This document shows, in pieces, positions 32,851 through 44,249 of a stretch of 64,000 nt of DNA (positions within the stretch are counted from its first letter, which is position 1; each line of letters starts with the position of its first letter). The stretch spans positions 14,217,198-14,281,197 of the forward strand of contig NC_041021.1 in assembly GCF_004193775.1 (NCBI RefSeq), written 5' to 3'. Source of the stretch: Glycine soja. Its lineage: Eukaryota > Streptophyta > Magnoliopsida > Fabales > Fabaceae. Position numbers and translations under genes: made by a program. The notes beneath the pieces were generated by a model. It saw only the letters and a program-made list of their open reading frames with translations, was not told the DNA's origin and searched no databases.

Positions 32851-33085
32851 TAAAGTCCTTGTTTGTGCTTCATAGGACTCGACATCCTTTGTTTCAATGC
32901 TTTGAAAAAAAGAAAAAAAAAGAAAAACTTCAAATGTCTTTCGCTCTACAGAACTTCAATGTCCTCATGTTTTCTCGATTTCACATCCTTGGTTTTCGCC
33001 AATTGCCTGGTCAAATAGCAAGATCGCTCGAACGAAATTAGTGTCCTTATCTTTACTTCCCTTTTATTTCCAATAAAAGATAAGT

Positions 33086-33098
33086 AAAGAGGGGCAAC
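33086..33098 (+). other. Polypurine tract of the Ogre-like element
   Basis: AAAGAGGGGCAAC directly precedes the LTR start TGTCATACC. Confidence 0.7.
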
Positions 33099-34394
33099 TG
33101 TCATACCTTAATTTCGTCCGGGGACTATCGTTTGTTGATCTTTTGATCCTTGCTAGTCAATTTATGGTGTTGAAAGGCAGTTACGGTGCGAAACAGATGA
33201 CCATTCAATGTTTCAATGTAGAATGTGGAAAATACCCAAAATGAAGGGCAAAAGGGTCATTTCAAGCCTTTTTCTGAACCCTGGCTCGCCCAGGCTAGCC
33301 TCTGGCTCGCCTGGGCCCCCAAATAGCTTAGGGGTGAAGTAACCAGCTCGCCTAGGCGAGCTCCCATGACCCCTAATGTCATCATTTGCTATAAATAGGC
33401 GTGAGGGAGGCTGAGTAAAGGTTCCATGGTCCAGCATTGAGAGAAATTGAGAGAAATTAAGAGAAATCAGATAGAAGAAGAAGAAAGAAGAGAAAAACGA
33501 GGCCGAGGCGCTACCGAATTGCGACCGCAATCAACTTTGACATCGTTCTTCGTTCGTTCTTCGTTCATCATCCGGTTAGTTTTTGTTTTAAGGATATGAA
33601 TGCGATCTATGCACCCTTAGGGGTCCTCTTTCTTGTTTTGTGCATCTTTATCTCCTTCTTCTATCATCAATAATCTCATTTTCTTCTTGTAATGTAAGTT
33701 TTAACCGATCATTAGTTCCGCAAGTTATCTTTAAAAGAGATTCAAGGTTAATAAGCAAAACCAAAATAAAACCAACTCATAAACTTCTTCATTTCATCAA
33801 ATATCGCTTGAGATCGTTTCAAGGTCCAACACCTTAACGATTTTCTCCGTTTTTCATCAAACATCACTTGAGGTCATTTCAAGGTCCAACGCCTTAACGA
33901 TTATCTCTGCTTTTTTTTTTTAAAGTTTAAAACATCGTTTCAAGGTCCAATGCCTTAAATGAATTTTTGTTCACAATTAAAATCAATCTTTCGAAAAACA
34001 TAAAATCAATGTAAAACACAAACTTTCAGACTTAAAGAACTACGTAGGTCTGAATTCTTCATCGCACCTGAGGATACGTAGGAGCAAGGGCAACACCCTT
34101 GTCGACTCCAAAAAATAAAGAAACATAAAAAGGGAAAATAAATAATATTGAAGTCACGTTTTTGCACACTTGATTAAAGGTTGTCGTTCCTTGTGACTGA
34201 CACATGGGGTGCTAATACCTTCCCTATGCATAAACAACTCCCGAACCCTTATTTTCAAAATCTACAGACCCTTTTTTGGTTTTTTCTAATGTTTTCCTCG
34301 AATAACTGTTGGTGGTGACTCCACGCGTTTTCTTCATGAGAAGATGCACTTTTTTATTTCGCCTTGCCTTCCCGCCGAAAGGTAGGTTGCGACA
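33099..34394 (+). repeat. Ogre-like 3' LTR
   Basis: 1296 bases from TGTCATACC to GCGACA. It includes a TATA box (TATAAATA, 33390-33397), GC-rich CTCGCCTGGGC repeats before it, and the conserved ATACGTAGGAGCAAGGGCAA segment. Confidence 0.85.
33390..33397 (+). promoter_or_regulatory. TATA box of the Ogre-like LTR
   Basis: TATAAATA followed by GGCGTGAGGG; the expected position for an LTR promoter. Confidence 0.6.
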
Positions 34395-34398
34395 CCAG

Positions 34399-34706
34399 TA
34401 TTGGTGTATGACCTCATTATCACGACAACAAATCCAATGTCATGAGCCACTGATCGAGCCCAATGTAAAACTTCATCACAACTAGCAAACAACTATAAAA
34501 ATATTCAAAAAACATCTAACATCAATAAACATGTATGTAATATAGTTACTATACCAACAAAAACAAATTACACAAATACCTGAGAAGTATAAGGTATGAG
34601 AGCAATCGACGTGTTCTACTTTCACACCAACATCTTCCTCATTTTCAACATTCATATCAACTTCTTCAGACATGATACTATCATACATCTATTGCTCTTC
34701 TTCCAT
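34399..34706 (-). pseudogene. N-terminal remnant of the large MULE's transposase
   Basis: Exon 1 (34580-34706) reads MEEEQ, then a TAG, then MYDSIMSEEVDMNVENEEDV and HVDCSHTLYFS before a GTATTT donor. Exon 2 (34399-34491) reads CDEVLHWARSVAHDIGFVVV and IMRSYT. The same two-exon start, with similar residues, opens the transposase of the second MULE (43835-44040). The remainder was removed at the junction with the Ogre-like LTR. It identifies the 13197-35674 element as a FAR1/MULE-type transposon independent of the TIR evidence. Confidence 0.8.
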
Positions 34707-35244
34707 CTTAGTAAAACATTTAACAAATTCAATGACCAAAAAACACAACTTTAAAAAATTATTCAATCACCTCATTTGTTATCGACACAAATATAGTTGT
34801 ATAGAAAAATAAAATAAAAATGTATTGTACATCATATAACCATATACTACATTTTTAATACACATATTCATTAAAATGTCATATAAATCTAATAAATACA
34901 TAATTATAATAAATATTAAAATACATAATTCAGTTAAACATGTAAATACATAACCATTGTCATATAAATTTGTTTAATTATTAATCATTAGTATACGAAT
35001 TTATAAGCAATCTAATGTTAGTTTTAGCAACTTCTAAAAGTTTATATATATTATCATTTTTTTACCATTCTAATTACACAATACATTTTTCTATACAACT
35101 ATTAAATAATATCACCAAATCAAAATTTCTAAAATTGCTAAAAATATTACAAAAAAAATTACGCTACAAAACAAATTAAATATATAATTTAGAATATTTA
35201 TATTCAAATTGCAATTTAAATAAAAAATTAAATATTATTGAAAT
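34707..35244. other. AT-rich right arm of the large MULE
   Basis: Non-coding, strongly AT-rich; contains the transposase upstream region by position. No further feature seen. Confidence 0.5.
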
Positions 35245-35400
35245 CTGTATGAACATACAGATCAACAATCCGTATGGTTCATACGGATCATCAATCCATA
35301 CGGTCTATACGGATTGCCAATCCATATTGCCAATCCGTATGGTCATACGGATTGTTGATCTGTATGAACCATACAGATTGCTGATCCGTATGTTCCTAAG
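35245..35400. repeat. Subterminal repeat cluster of the large MULE, right
   Basis: Repeated units of ATCCGTATG and CATACGGAT in both orientations, with GTT, GGTC or GCCA type spacers. Such arrays are commonly transposase binding sites in DNA transposons; that role is inferred here. Confidence 0.7.
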
Positions 35401-35629
35401 TTTTTTCTCATACTTCTTCTTCTTCTCCGGTGACGAATAATGACCCAACTTCACCGTATACTCTTAATGACGCACGTACACCATCGGAGACCAAATACGC
35501 TTCGAAAATGACCCTAACGGAAGCACCTTAAACTAATGGAGTGAGATTTTGCAGAAACAAAAAAGCGTTGCAGAAATGAAAAATCAGTTCTGCTATTTAT
35601 AACTGGGTATTTTCGGCATTTTTGATAGC

Positions 35630-35674
35630 TGCTGGGTGCCCCAGCAAAAATGCTGGGTGCCCCAAGCAACAACC
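35630..35674 (-). repeat. Right terminal inverted repeat of the large MULE
   Basis: Read on minus it contains two direct copies of TGGGGCACCCAGCA type. The smaller MULE at 39448 has the related TAGGTGCACCCAGCA, so the two elements are relatives. Confidence 0.8.
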
Positions 35675-35683
35675 TAAAAAGGA
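35675..35683. repeat. 9-bp TSD of the large MULE, right copy
   Basis: TAAAAAGGA, identical to 13188-13196, 22.5 kb away. Confidence 0.87.
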
Positions 35684-36127
35684 TGAAGGGTGTCTACAAT
35701 GGGAAAGTAACACTGACCATTAGATTTGGGTATTGTTGAGATATACCATAAGCATGATACACTGAAATAATTTTTTTAAATAGTATGAATAAAAAGACAC
35801 TAAGAAAAAACTAAACCACCAACTAACAATAGCATAGTTATAAAAATTGGACCCAATCGACCAAGAATTGGTGGTCTGACCGATTCAATTAAATGCAATT
35901 GAGGATTAATCCGGCTAGGTTTAGCCAAAATCGATGATCTAAATTGGATTGGCTCGGTTTGAGTTGGTTGATTTTTTTTTTTGCAATTACCATTTTTTTA
36001 CTATTTTTTTACAATTCCCAAAAGATGTTATACTATTAATTAGTAGCTAATTATTTAAACTAGCTAATTATTTTTTTACTATTTTTTTACTATTGTTTTA
36101 ATATGTTCCTGTAATATTGTTTTAATC
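35684..36127. other. Unassigned sequence between MULE and LTR B
   Basis: No ORF or clear repeat boundary. It includes T-rich runs and TTTTTTTACT repeats. Confidence 0.4.
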
Positions 36128-37407
36128 TTAGATATTCCCTAGATTCAATTGTTTCTTTAATTGTAAGTTACTCGAATAACAAATAAGGAAAAGTAAACTT
36201 AAAGAAATATAAACACAAGAGAAAGTAAAAGAGATTAAGGAAAGAGAGAATGCAAAACCGGATTTATACTGGTTCGACCACAACCCGTGCCTACGTCCAG
36301 TCTTCAAGCAACTCGCTTGAGATTTCCACTATCCTTGTAAAATCCTTTACAAGCAATGAACCACAAAGGACTTCCCTCCTTTGTGTTCAGTGATTACAAC
36401 CAAGAAGTTATTCCCACTTCTTGCAATGAACCCCAAGGAACGTTGGTCCCTTGTGTCCAGTGATAACAACCAAGAAGTTATACCCACTTCTTGCAATGAA
36501 CCCAAAAGACGTTGGTCTTTTGTGTCTAGTGATCAACCAAGAAGCAAATCCTGCTTCTTGCAATGAACCCAAGCAACGTTGGTCCCTTGTGTTCAGTGTT
36601 TGCAACCAAGAAGACCTTCTCTTGAAAACAGTCACCAAGAGTAGGTCTCTTGAAAAGCTTTTTGTAAGAATGGAGGAGAGGAAGAAAAATAGAATAGTAC
36701 AAGTTTTTTCCCTATGAAATTTTCTTGACAAAGCAAGTGTTGAACAAAAACTCTTAGAAAGATGTTGAGAATTAGTGTTAATCAGTATTCTAAAATTCGT
36801 GTCATGGTCACATATTTATAGTCATTTGATGGCTCTTGAAGAACCATGTTAAAAGTTGCGACTCTTGGAAAAAACTAATCACTTTAAAAGTGCTCTTTGG
36901 CAATTTATTTTTCAAAACCAGTCACTTTAGAAGTTGTGACTCTTGACAATTTCTTCAAAACCAGTCACTTTAAAAGTTGTGACTCTTGACAATTTCTTCA
37001 AAACCAGTCACTTTAAAAGTTGTGACTCTTGGTAATTTCTTCAAAACCAGTCACTGGTAATCGATTACATGCCCATGGTAATCGATTACTACTTTGTAAA
37101 ACAATTATAAAACTGTTTTGGGCTTCTGGTAATCGATTACTATAAGGCAGTAATCGATTACCAAAGAGTAAAAACTCTGGTAAAAGATTTTTTTTGAAAA
37201 ATTCTTTTGGACAAATTGTGCTATTCAATCTTTTCTTTGAAAAATTCTTTTATACTTATCTTGATGCTTTTCTTGAGGTTCTTGCATATCTTGAGTCTTC
37301 TCTTGAATCTTCACTTGAATCTTCTTGATTTCTTTAATCTTGTTTGAATGTATCTTTTTAAAAATCTTTGGCATCATCAAAATAGTCTTGGAAGCTTTGC
37401 TTCTACA
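36128..37407 (-). mobile_element. LTR B, truncated relative of solo LTR A
   Basis: Minus-strand start TGTAGAAGCAAAGCTTCCAA at 37407. It contains the family's GTAATCGATTAC pairs (37058-37165), hairpin series (36334-36560), and CTGGACGTAGGCAC with GAACCAGTATAAA. The terminal segment ending in CCAACA is missing, so the 36128 end is truncated and approximate. No TSD was found. Confidence 0.8.
36334..36560 (-). repeat. Hairpin series in LTR B
   Basis: Paired arms include CTTGTAAA/TTTACAAG (36334-36353), CACAAAGGA/TCCTTTGTG (36362-36385), CAAGAAGT/ACTTCTTG (36401-36423 and 36471-36493), CAAAAGAC/GTCTTTTG (36503-36522) and CAAGAAGCA/TGCTTCTTG (36538-36560). The arms differ from those in LTR A yet each pairs fully. 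Confidence 0.88.
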
Positions 37408-37689
37408 ATGATAATTAATAATTATTATCTTAATCATGATATAATTTAATATTTATTTATTTTATACATATTCATCATATTTGTTCATGACCATTTGACA
37501 AATTTTATCCTTAGTCTTAAAAAAAAATCAAAAGTTTATGTAATAATTTAATGATAATAGCCAACAAGATAATTTATAATAATAAATAATTATATGATAT
37601 TAAAATATAGTATATAAATTGATCATATTTTATCAGTTATATTATATATATTTTTATTTTTAATATAAATATCACATTAATAACTGACA

Positions 37690-38290
37690 TATTGATTCGA
37701 CATGATTCATTGATTCAATGTCTCTGAGATTTGTTTTCATAACTAACAATAGTCGAGGAGTCTTCCACCAACATGTCCATGATTTTTGCATGAGGCAAAT
37801 ACAAACAGTTCCCCAGTTATTTATGATGAATAACTTGAACCCATGAGGCCATGACTTCATTGTAGAGTGGAGTAAGTCCCAAACCAATTTACCAAGGAGA
37901 GAGATATTAACCATATGCGCATCCCATAAACCCAAGCCCCCTAAGGTTTTTGGTATAGAAATATCCTTCCAACATACTAGATTCCAACACTTATGACACA
38001 CGCATATTTTTGAACCAAAGCATCAAACAACAACATTGATCTATAGTGTAGCAAACACTCTTGGGGGAACCCATAATGGTTGCATGCTATATATAAATAA
38101 GGATAGAGGAGATAACAGATTTTGCTAGACAAATAAAGTCTTCTAGCTTTGTTTAGCAACTTGTTCTTCCAAGACGCCTAACTGGGATTAGATTTTCTCT
38201 AGCACAAAATCAAAATCCTTTTTGGTGGCCCTTTTCGTGAACATTTTGAAACCCAAATAGGTGCCAATATCATTAGTACACCTAATGTTC
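37690..38290 (-). pseudogene. LINE reverse transcriptase remnant
   Basis: Minus-strand frames read YLGFKMFTKRATKKDFDFVL near 38280-38210, then WKDISIPKTLGGLGLWDAHM and VNISLLGKLVWDLL near 37980-37850. These are the C-terminal RT block and zf-RVT-adjacent block of plant non-LTR retrotransposons. Several stops interrupt it. The YADD active site and RNase H are absent. Confidence 0.75.
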
Positions 38291-39438
38291 AAGATAGTAC
38301 TCGAGGACTCACAAGTAACATTGACAACTCTTGAAGCATACAAATCGAGATTTACCCTATCTCATTCATTTTTTTATTTAGTATGTTTTTCATCTTTTTA
38401 TTATTTTCTCTTTTCTCTATTTCTTCTTCTATCATCCTTTTATCTTGTCTTCTTCTTGACTATCAACGTTGACCACCATCTGCTGTCGTCAGAAAGAATT
38501 TTCAGCGGCAACATTTTTTCTTCTTCCTTTGTCTTTTAATTTTAAAATGGAGGGATGTGATTTTCTCGTTTTCTTTTTATTTATTCATGATCTTTTTGAA
38601 TTTATCTGAGTTTGTCCTTTCTCTCACCACTGAAATGTGTGACAACTTCCACCACGACTACGACGTAGACACCAAAATCGAAGCCCACCATGAGGGTGAT
38701 AGCGGCGACTCTCGTCAGCGGACAGTCCTCCCTTCCAACCAACTAAACTCGCATTTACTGAAAAGAAGAAAGATTTTGCTGTAACAAATTGAGACTTCAC
38801 TATAACGAAAAAAGAAACTTTTTTTGACTTTTTGAAATAATTTTTAGAGCGAAATTGAATTCAAAAGAAGAAAAACATTGTTAAGATGAAATCCATAAAA
38901 TTCTTCATATGAAATCCGTTCCCAATTAACCTCTTAGTTCAAAGAAACCAAGATTCAAACTAAAATGATTAATCCTAATTCCTTAGTGATTAATCCTTGA
39001 GTTCTAATCCAATCTCTAATTCCTTAGGTGATTTGACCTAAAACTTAGAGCTTGATCAATGAATCTCTGCCATGCAAGCATGTGATCTCATTCCTAAAAT
39101 CAAATCCTTACACAATTTCAATTCAAATATAAGATTTGAACTTGTTTCCAGAGAATCCAAATCCTTAAAAACTATATTGATCACTCCTAACATGCATCTA
39201 AACATAAAGTTGAAATATGATAACATTAACTAAGAGAATTGATAAGAAAACAAAGAATTACATACTTGAATTCTATTTTTCTCACTCAACAACTCAAAAT
39301 TTAGCTCATTTGAATCATGAAGGATCCAAAGAAAACCTCATGAGAAGAATCTCAATTAAAAAAGAGAGAATAAAGAAGAGAGAGAGAAAGAAAGAGTTTT
39401 TGAGATTCTATTTCTGAATTTCACAAATGAACTAAAAG
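38291..39438. other. Unassigned sequence left of the second MULE
   Basis: No family recognised. A T-rich tract lies at 38360-38600. Short frames at 38261-38784 lack supporting motifs. Confidence 0.4.
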
Positions 39439-39447
39439 TTTCCTTTA
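39439..39447. repeat. 9-bp TSD of the second MULE, left
   Basis: TTTCCTTTA, identical to 44767-44775. Confidence 0.88.
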
Positions 39448-39492
39448 GTGTGTTGCTAGGTGCACCCAGCATTATTGTTGGTGCACCCAGCA
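39448..39492 (+). repeat. Left TIR of the second MULE
   Basis: Matches the inverted 44722-44766, with GGTGCACCCAGCATTATTG conserved. Confidence 0.88.
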
Positions 39493-39554
39493 CCCTACGT
39501 GAAAAGGCAAAAATACACCTCGCATAGGTTTTTGTTGATCTGCAGAAGCTATAT

Positions 39555-39700
39555 TTCATCCGTAGTTGACATAGATGATCCACAAGCTGGGTACGGATGA
39601 AGTTTATCTGTAAGCCAGTTGTGGATCAAGTTGATCTGCGACTGGCTTACGGATCAACTTCATCTGTAACCAGCTCGCGGATCAACTTGATCCGCAAGAA
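39555..39700. repeat. Subterminal palindromes, left end of the second MULE
   Basis: Repeated GGATCAACTTGATCCG-type units in both orientations, including a perfect 9-1-9 palindrome at 39677-39695 (arms GCGGATCAA/TTGATCCGC). Confidence 0.82.
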
Positions 39701-40120
39701 GCTTGTGTCTTTACTTTTTTGTTTTAGAAGGAGATTTTATTTTATTTTTGAATACAAATAACATAAAATTTTCACGAATTCAAACGTTAAATCATTCCAA
39801 ACATAAAATAACATTACATTAACTTTAAACATTACATTAACTTAAAACATTACATTAACTTAAACAGAGTCGAAAGAAATAAAATTTGCATCAAATACGA
39901 CAATTAAGTCATGCTAATTTTGCGACAATGACATATTATCTTCCATTTCGATTACATGCTTACTAAAAACAGCTAAAATTTCTATTGGCCCGAATTTTTT
40001 CCAATAGTTAGAATGCACTAACACCTTCAACATGTCATCGTTGGTTTCCAGTTCAATAATTTCGAATTTGATAATTTTATCTGAATGCTCATAGTGACTT
40101 GGTCGTCAAAAAAACAATCG

Positions 40121-40734
40121 CTATACCGTTTGTGTTTCATGAATACCATAAGGGGGAATCCCATGAGGCACAACTTGCTTGATCAAATCCTTCAGTTCAT
40201 CCATGGTACATCTGGAAGAAATGAGAAACTTTTTGGGATTTTTTCCTGTGAACGAGTAACCAACAAACTCATTTTGGCGTGGCATGTTCCACCTCCCATT
40301 GTAATATAGCAGGGCATCATGAGTAGGGGTCATAGTGGCTTCAAGGATGTTTAATATACCATCTGGTGTTCTACCAATGATGCATAATAACTCAATCGGA
40401 CCAACACTTGAAAATTGATGATTACACATTAACATTGTGTTAACATCATCATCATTTTTCAGTTGCATACATTGAAAGCAAAGATGGTTACCTATATCTA
40501 TGAATGGCTTCCAGTAGTAAATTTCATCCAAATATTGTTCGTCGGTTAGCGGATATTGTGTATTTTGGTTTTTAATGTTTGAAAATCACAAGCATTAGGT
40601 ACTCGAAAAGGTACTGAAGTGGAGGTTTGAAAACAAACACCACTATCGTTGTGAACAATGGAACCATTTGGAAAAATAAAACCTAATGTGGAGTTCACAA
40701 TTGTCTGACTACTTGTTTCTCCTAAGAATGCCAT
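40121..40734 (-). pseudogene. Second ORF of the MULE, unknown function
   Basis: Two abutting frames, MAFLGETSSQTIVNSTLGFI to LKTKIHNIR (40734-40546) and YLDEIYYWKPFIDIGNHLCF onward to IHETQTV (to 40121), join through a single-base frameshift near 40550 into about 203 residues. Conserved-looking blocks are GPIELLCIIGRTPDGILNIL and EFVGYSFTGKNPKKFLIS. I do not recognise a named domain. It lies downstream of and parallel to the transposase, so it is probably an accessory gene of this MULE family. Confidence 0.6.
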
Positions 40735-41139
40735 ACTTTGTTCAAAAAGTTGAGTTAGGAATGAATGTTTGATTTTTTACAGTGTTCGGCTGTGTGATAT
40801 ATATAAATGAGTTTCAGTATGATTGATTCAATTTTTTAAAATAAATACATACGTGTGCACATGGTTTCTGTCTGTGTTGTCAACCACACCAATGACGTGA
40901 CATGTTAACACGCTTTATGTTAACACGTTTGCATTTCCCAATGTGTAGTCAAGTCTTACAGTGTCCTGTCATGCTTTATGTTAACACGCTTGCATTTCCC
41001 AATGTATTGTCAACTCAGACAATGATTTATCATACATGCATACTTTATTTTAGTTGCACCAATTATATTTTTTTCCCGAAAAAGCAACAATTAACAAATA
41101 ATTTTTATGTTAGCATAAAAAATAAACAAAGGTACATTT

Positions 41140-44040
41140 TCAATCATCATTTAAGTCAACATAGTCTCTTTTGTACATCGTGAAACTTCTATAATGCTGC
41201 ATTCTACTAATATATGGAGTTGGCCACTACTTCGCATGAGGATGACAATTGCTAGACCATAACAATGCTACCAGTGGTAAAGGACAACGGTCTTTTAAAT
41301 AAATTTGTCGTACATGCAAAAAAATAAATATTAACTCAATTGTACACAACTGATTTCATAAATATAAAAAACTTGATATCTACAATGTACCTGAACAAAA
41401 TAATTGCCATAGACTTGACCGATACAAATTATGCGATGCACCGAATAATCTCTCGGTGGTTGACTTCTAAGAGGAAAGAACGTCATGCTTTGTTGGTGAG
41501 ACAAGGAAACAAGGATTACATTATACCTTGATGCAATCACATATCCCATGTCGATTATATCCATCCACTTATCCATAGTGATCTGAATGAAAAAAATATA
41601 GACGTCAAAGTTAATTTTTAAGTTAAGTCTTAAAAATAAAAAATATAAATTAAATACCTTGGTTAACCCATCAACATGCAGTGACATCCTTAAATCCTCA
41701 AATCTGTCTGTGCCATCAAAGAGCTTGATATAGTCTTCTGAGAATTTGCCAAGTTCTATAAGCAAATGGGTGCGGACCAAAGACCAAGAGTCTTCACCTA
41801 TACCTAATAAATCAGCAACCGACCGATATCCATAATTTCCATCAGCTTCGACATCAACAATATTATCAATGAAGTCGTGAATAGATGGCTAAAATTGATC
41901 CAACATAGGCATCATCCTTATTGGATTGGGTTGGTCAGAAGATGATGAACTATGCCTCACTGACGAATTGCTATTTTGCTGAGAATGAAAAACATCTACA
42001 TACTCCCAGTAAGATTGATCATGCTTTGTTGACCTTGGGTTTCTTTTCATCGATTTCTTCTGTGCATCTTTTGTGTTCAGAGTAAACTTACCACAAACAT
42101 CAAGTTCTTCAAATCTTTTGGATATTGTTTCCATTACTTCCTTGATGCTCACCTCGGGCTCAGATAACCCTTGGTCTGAAAAACTGAGTCTCCTCCAAAA
42201 CATATGGATTGAATCCAGTGGGATGCAACTAAAAACATATTTGGATAGCTCACAAGCATAAGGATGACCGTGCATGGTTCTCATCACACAACCACAAGTG
42301 GAAGGATTCTTGCCAGCATAGTGAACACGGTAAAATTCAGCAGCAATTTGATTTAAAGCATACCCTGAAACCATTCCAAGAAGCCTCTTGTATAATTTTT
42401 TTTTGAAGACATGTCCAACGACATGTGTACTTGTTTCAAATGATGCTCTAATTTCCGTGTGCTGTAGCGTCATCATGTTGTTCATCGCATCCCAGACATT
42501 GCATAAGTCTCCAAGGCTATTCTGTAACACTCTTTTTAAAGCCCAGTGAGCAGATTCTACCTTACATTTCAAATACATAAATAACAATAAACATATACAA
42601 CAATAAAAATCCATCAATTCATCAACATTAATAGAAATAAGTGAACAATTTCATACCTGTTTGTTGTTGTGTTCCCTAAGTGCATCACCTTATTCGTCTA
42701 TGTGGTAACAAATTTTTCCTTGTGTGGGATTATCCATGTATCCTTGACATAATCAACAAAACATTGGCCAAGTTGAGCATGCCATTTCAAACCTCTTTAG
42801 GCACTCATCAAACTGCTGCTCCGAAGGACAATCAACAAGAGTTCCCCAGGCATCCATGACATATTCCCAAGCATTTCTTTGACCAATTAACGATTTACAT
42901 TTGGCCTTCACATTCTTGTTTATGTGAAAGTTGTACAACAAATTTGTACACTCAGGAAATACAGTTTTCACTGCATTCATCAATGCTAGGTCTCTATCAG
43001 TGACAATAACACCAGGGAGGACATCACGTCTTAAAAATATACCTCGGAAGCATTCTAAAGCCCAAACCACATTATTAAGACGTTCACCCTCCAGATATGC
43101 AAAACCGGTAGAGAATGTCATCCCAGTTGGTGTCACCCCATCAAAATCGAGCAGTGGGAGTCTGTACCTATTTGTTTTGTAGGTACTGTCTATCAAAAAC
43201 ACCAAATTACATGCGTTGTCTAACTTCACTGCATCAGGGTGACACCAAAAGATATCAAGAACCACGTCTTCATTCTTTAATCTATGCCAATGAATATACT
43301 GATCCCGTTCAAGAAGCTTCATTAGATGTTGCATTTCAGTATCACTTCCTCTTATGGAAGTACGGTATGCACTTCTTGTATTGTATATTTGTTTGATGGT
43401 CATACAACTATTGGCATTGTGCTCCTTCAGAGTCAGTAGAATGTTTCTTGGTTTCACCATTGACTTCGTCATATCAGCAATAAGTGTCTTTTCAGCTTTA
43501 GTCAATCGCTCGGCATATGGATGTCCAACTAATGACTTGGCCAATTCATTATTATGAATCTCAGAAATCAACTTCACCATCCAGCCTTGTCCTCCAACCA
43601 CTGGCTTGCCAAGAAGCTTGAAGGGACACCTACATTTCCTAGTCCCAGTGTCTCTTCTAACAAATTCTTTCTTCCTACACCTATACTCGCCACTCCTTTC
43701 ACGACCAATTAACACAAACGAAGTCCTTCCTCTACTACATGTGTTTGTGTCAGACCTTACAATCATTGCCACAAATCCATTTTCATAAGCAACGGATCGA
43801 GCCCACCGCAAAACATCCTCTCGGCTGTCAAACACCTACAAATCAATCCAGATAATTTTAATTTCCTACAGCATATTCATTTTATTAATCACTCACAATC
43901 ATGAACCTTATTACCTAAGAAGTATTGAACAGATTCGAACAATCAACATGTGGTTCATTCACACCACATTCTTCTTCATTTTCATCCATATCAACTTCTT
44001 CAGGCATTATACCTTCATACATCCACTGATCTTCGTCCAT
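41140..44040 (-). pseudogene. FAR1-type MULE transposase fused to an OTU cysteine-protease domain, broken
   Basis: Exon 1 (43915-44040) starts MDEDQWMYEGIMPEEVDMDE. Exon 2 (from 43835) has the WRKY-GCM1-type DNA-binding region (VAYENGFVAMIVRSDT, GTRKCRCPFKLLG, HNNELAKSLVGHP) and the MULE catalytic region (FLIDSTYKTNRYRLPLLDFD, PGVIVTDRDLALMNAV). After 42560 come VESAHWALKRVLQ and a SWIM-like STCGCVMRTMHGHPYACEL. The OTU-like domain lies at about 41870-41300 (DVEADGNYGYRSVADLLGIG, DKWMDIIDMGYVIASRYNVI, FFPLRSQPP). The tail reads WPTPYISRMQHYRSFTMYKR with TGA at 41142-41140. Breaks: TAG at the end of exon 1, an extra base near 42760, a stop near 42690, a splice-phase mismatch at the 42561-42656 intron, TAG at 41889-41891 and a tail stop. 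At the OTU active site Tyr (41834-41832) replaces Cys. Confidence 0.86.
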
Positions 44041-44249
44041 CTTAATGATAAATCAAAAATTTCAATACAGACATACAACACATAACCGAACTACACATAA
44101 CATACAAAACTATACATAATAACTCATCATTAGTAAAAAGCCAAAACCCTATTTCATTCTACACGTATAAACACTTCAAATAAAAAATGACAATACAAAC
44201 AAAGTAATAATTTAAAAACAAAATTAAACTTTAAAATTTCAAAAAATAG

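Larger units (their letters stand above)
28750..34394 (+). mobile_element. Truncated Ogre/Tat-like element
   Basis: Contains a gag fragment, a long non-coding 3' region with tandem hairpin repeats, a purine tract and a 3' LTR (33099-34394) beginning TGTCATACCTTAATTTCGTC and ending TTGCGACA, as in legume Ogre LTRs. The 5' LTR and all of pol are missing. The left side is cut off at the Athila-like LTR; the right side abuts the MULE transposase remnant. Confidence 0.8.
13197..35674. mobile_element. Very large Mutator-like element with PMD gene, filled with nested insertions
   Basis: The ends are imperfect inverted repeats of about 45 bases: GGGCGTTACTTGAG at left and GGTTGTTGCTTGGG read inward from the right. 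Perfect 9-bp TSDs (TAAAAAGGA) lie at 13188-13196 and 35675-35683, the size typical of MULEs. Both subterminal zones contain the same palindromic 21-mer, at 13735-13755 and 35268-35288. A PMD pseudogene on plus sits at the left and a FAR1-like MULE transposase start on minus at the right. The original element was probably under 10 kb. The rest is a solo LTR, two Athila-like pieces and an Ogre-like piece inserted later. Confidence 0.85.

Noticed and set aside
38261..38784. Secreted or membrane protein ORFs
   Set aside because: Hydrophobic residues come from T-rich DNA; no start context or homology.
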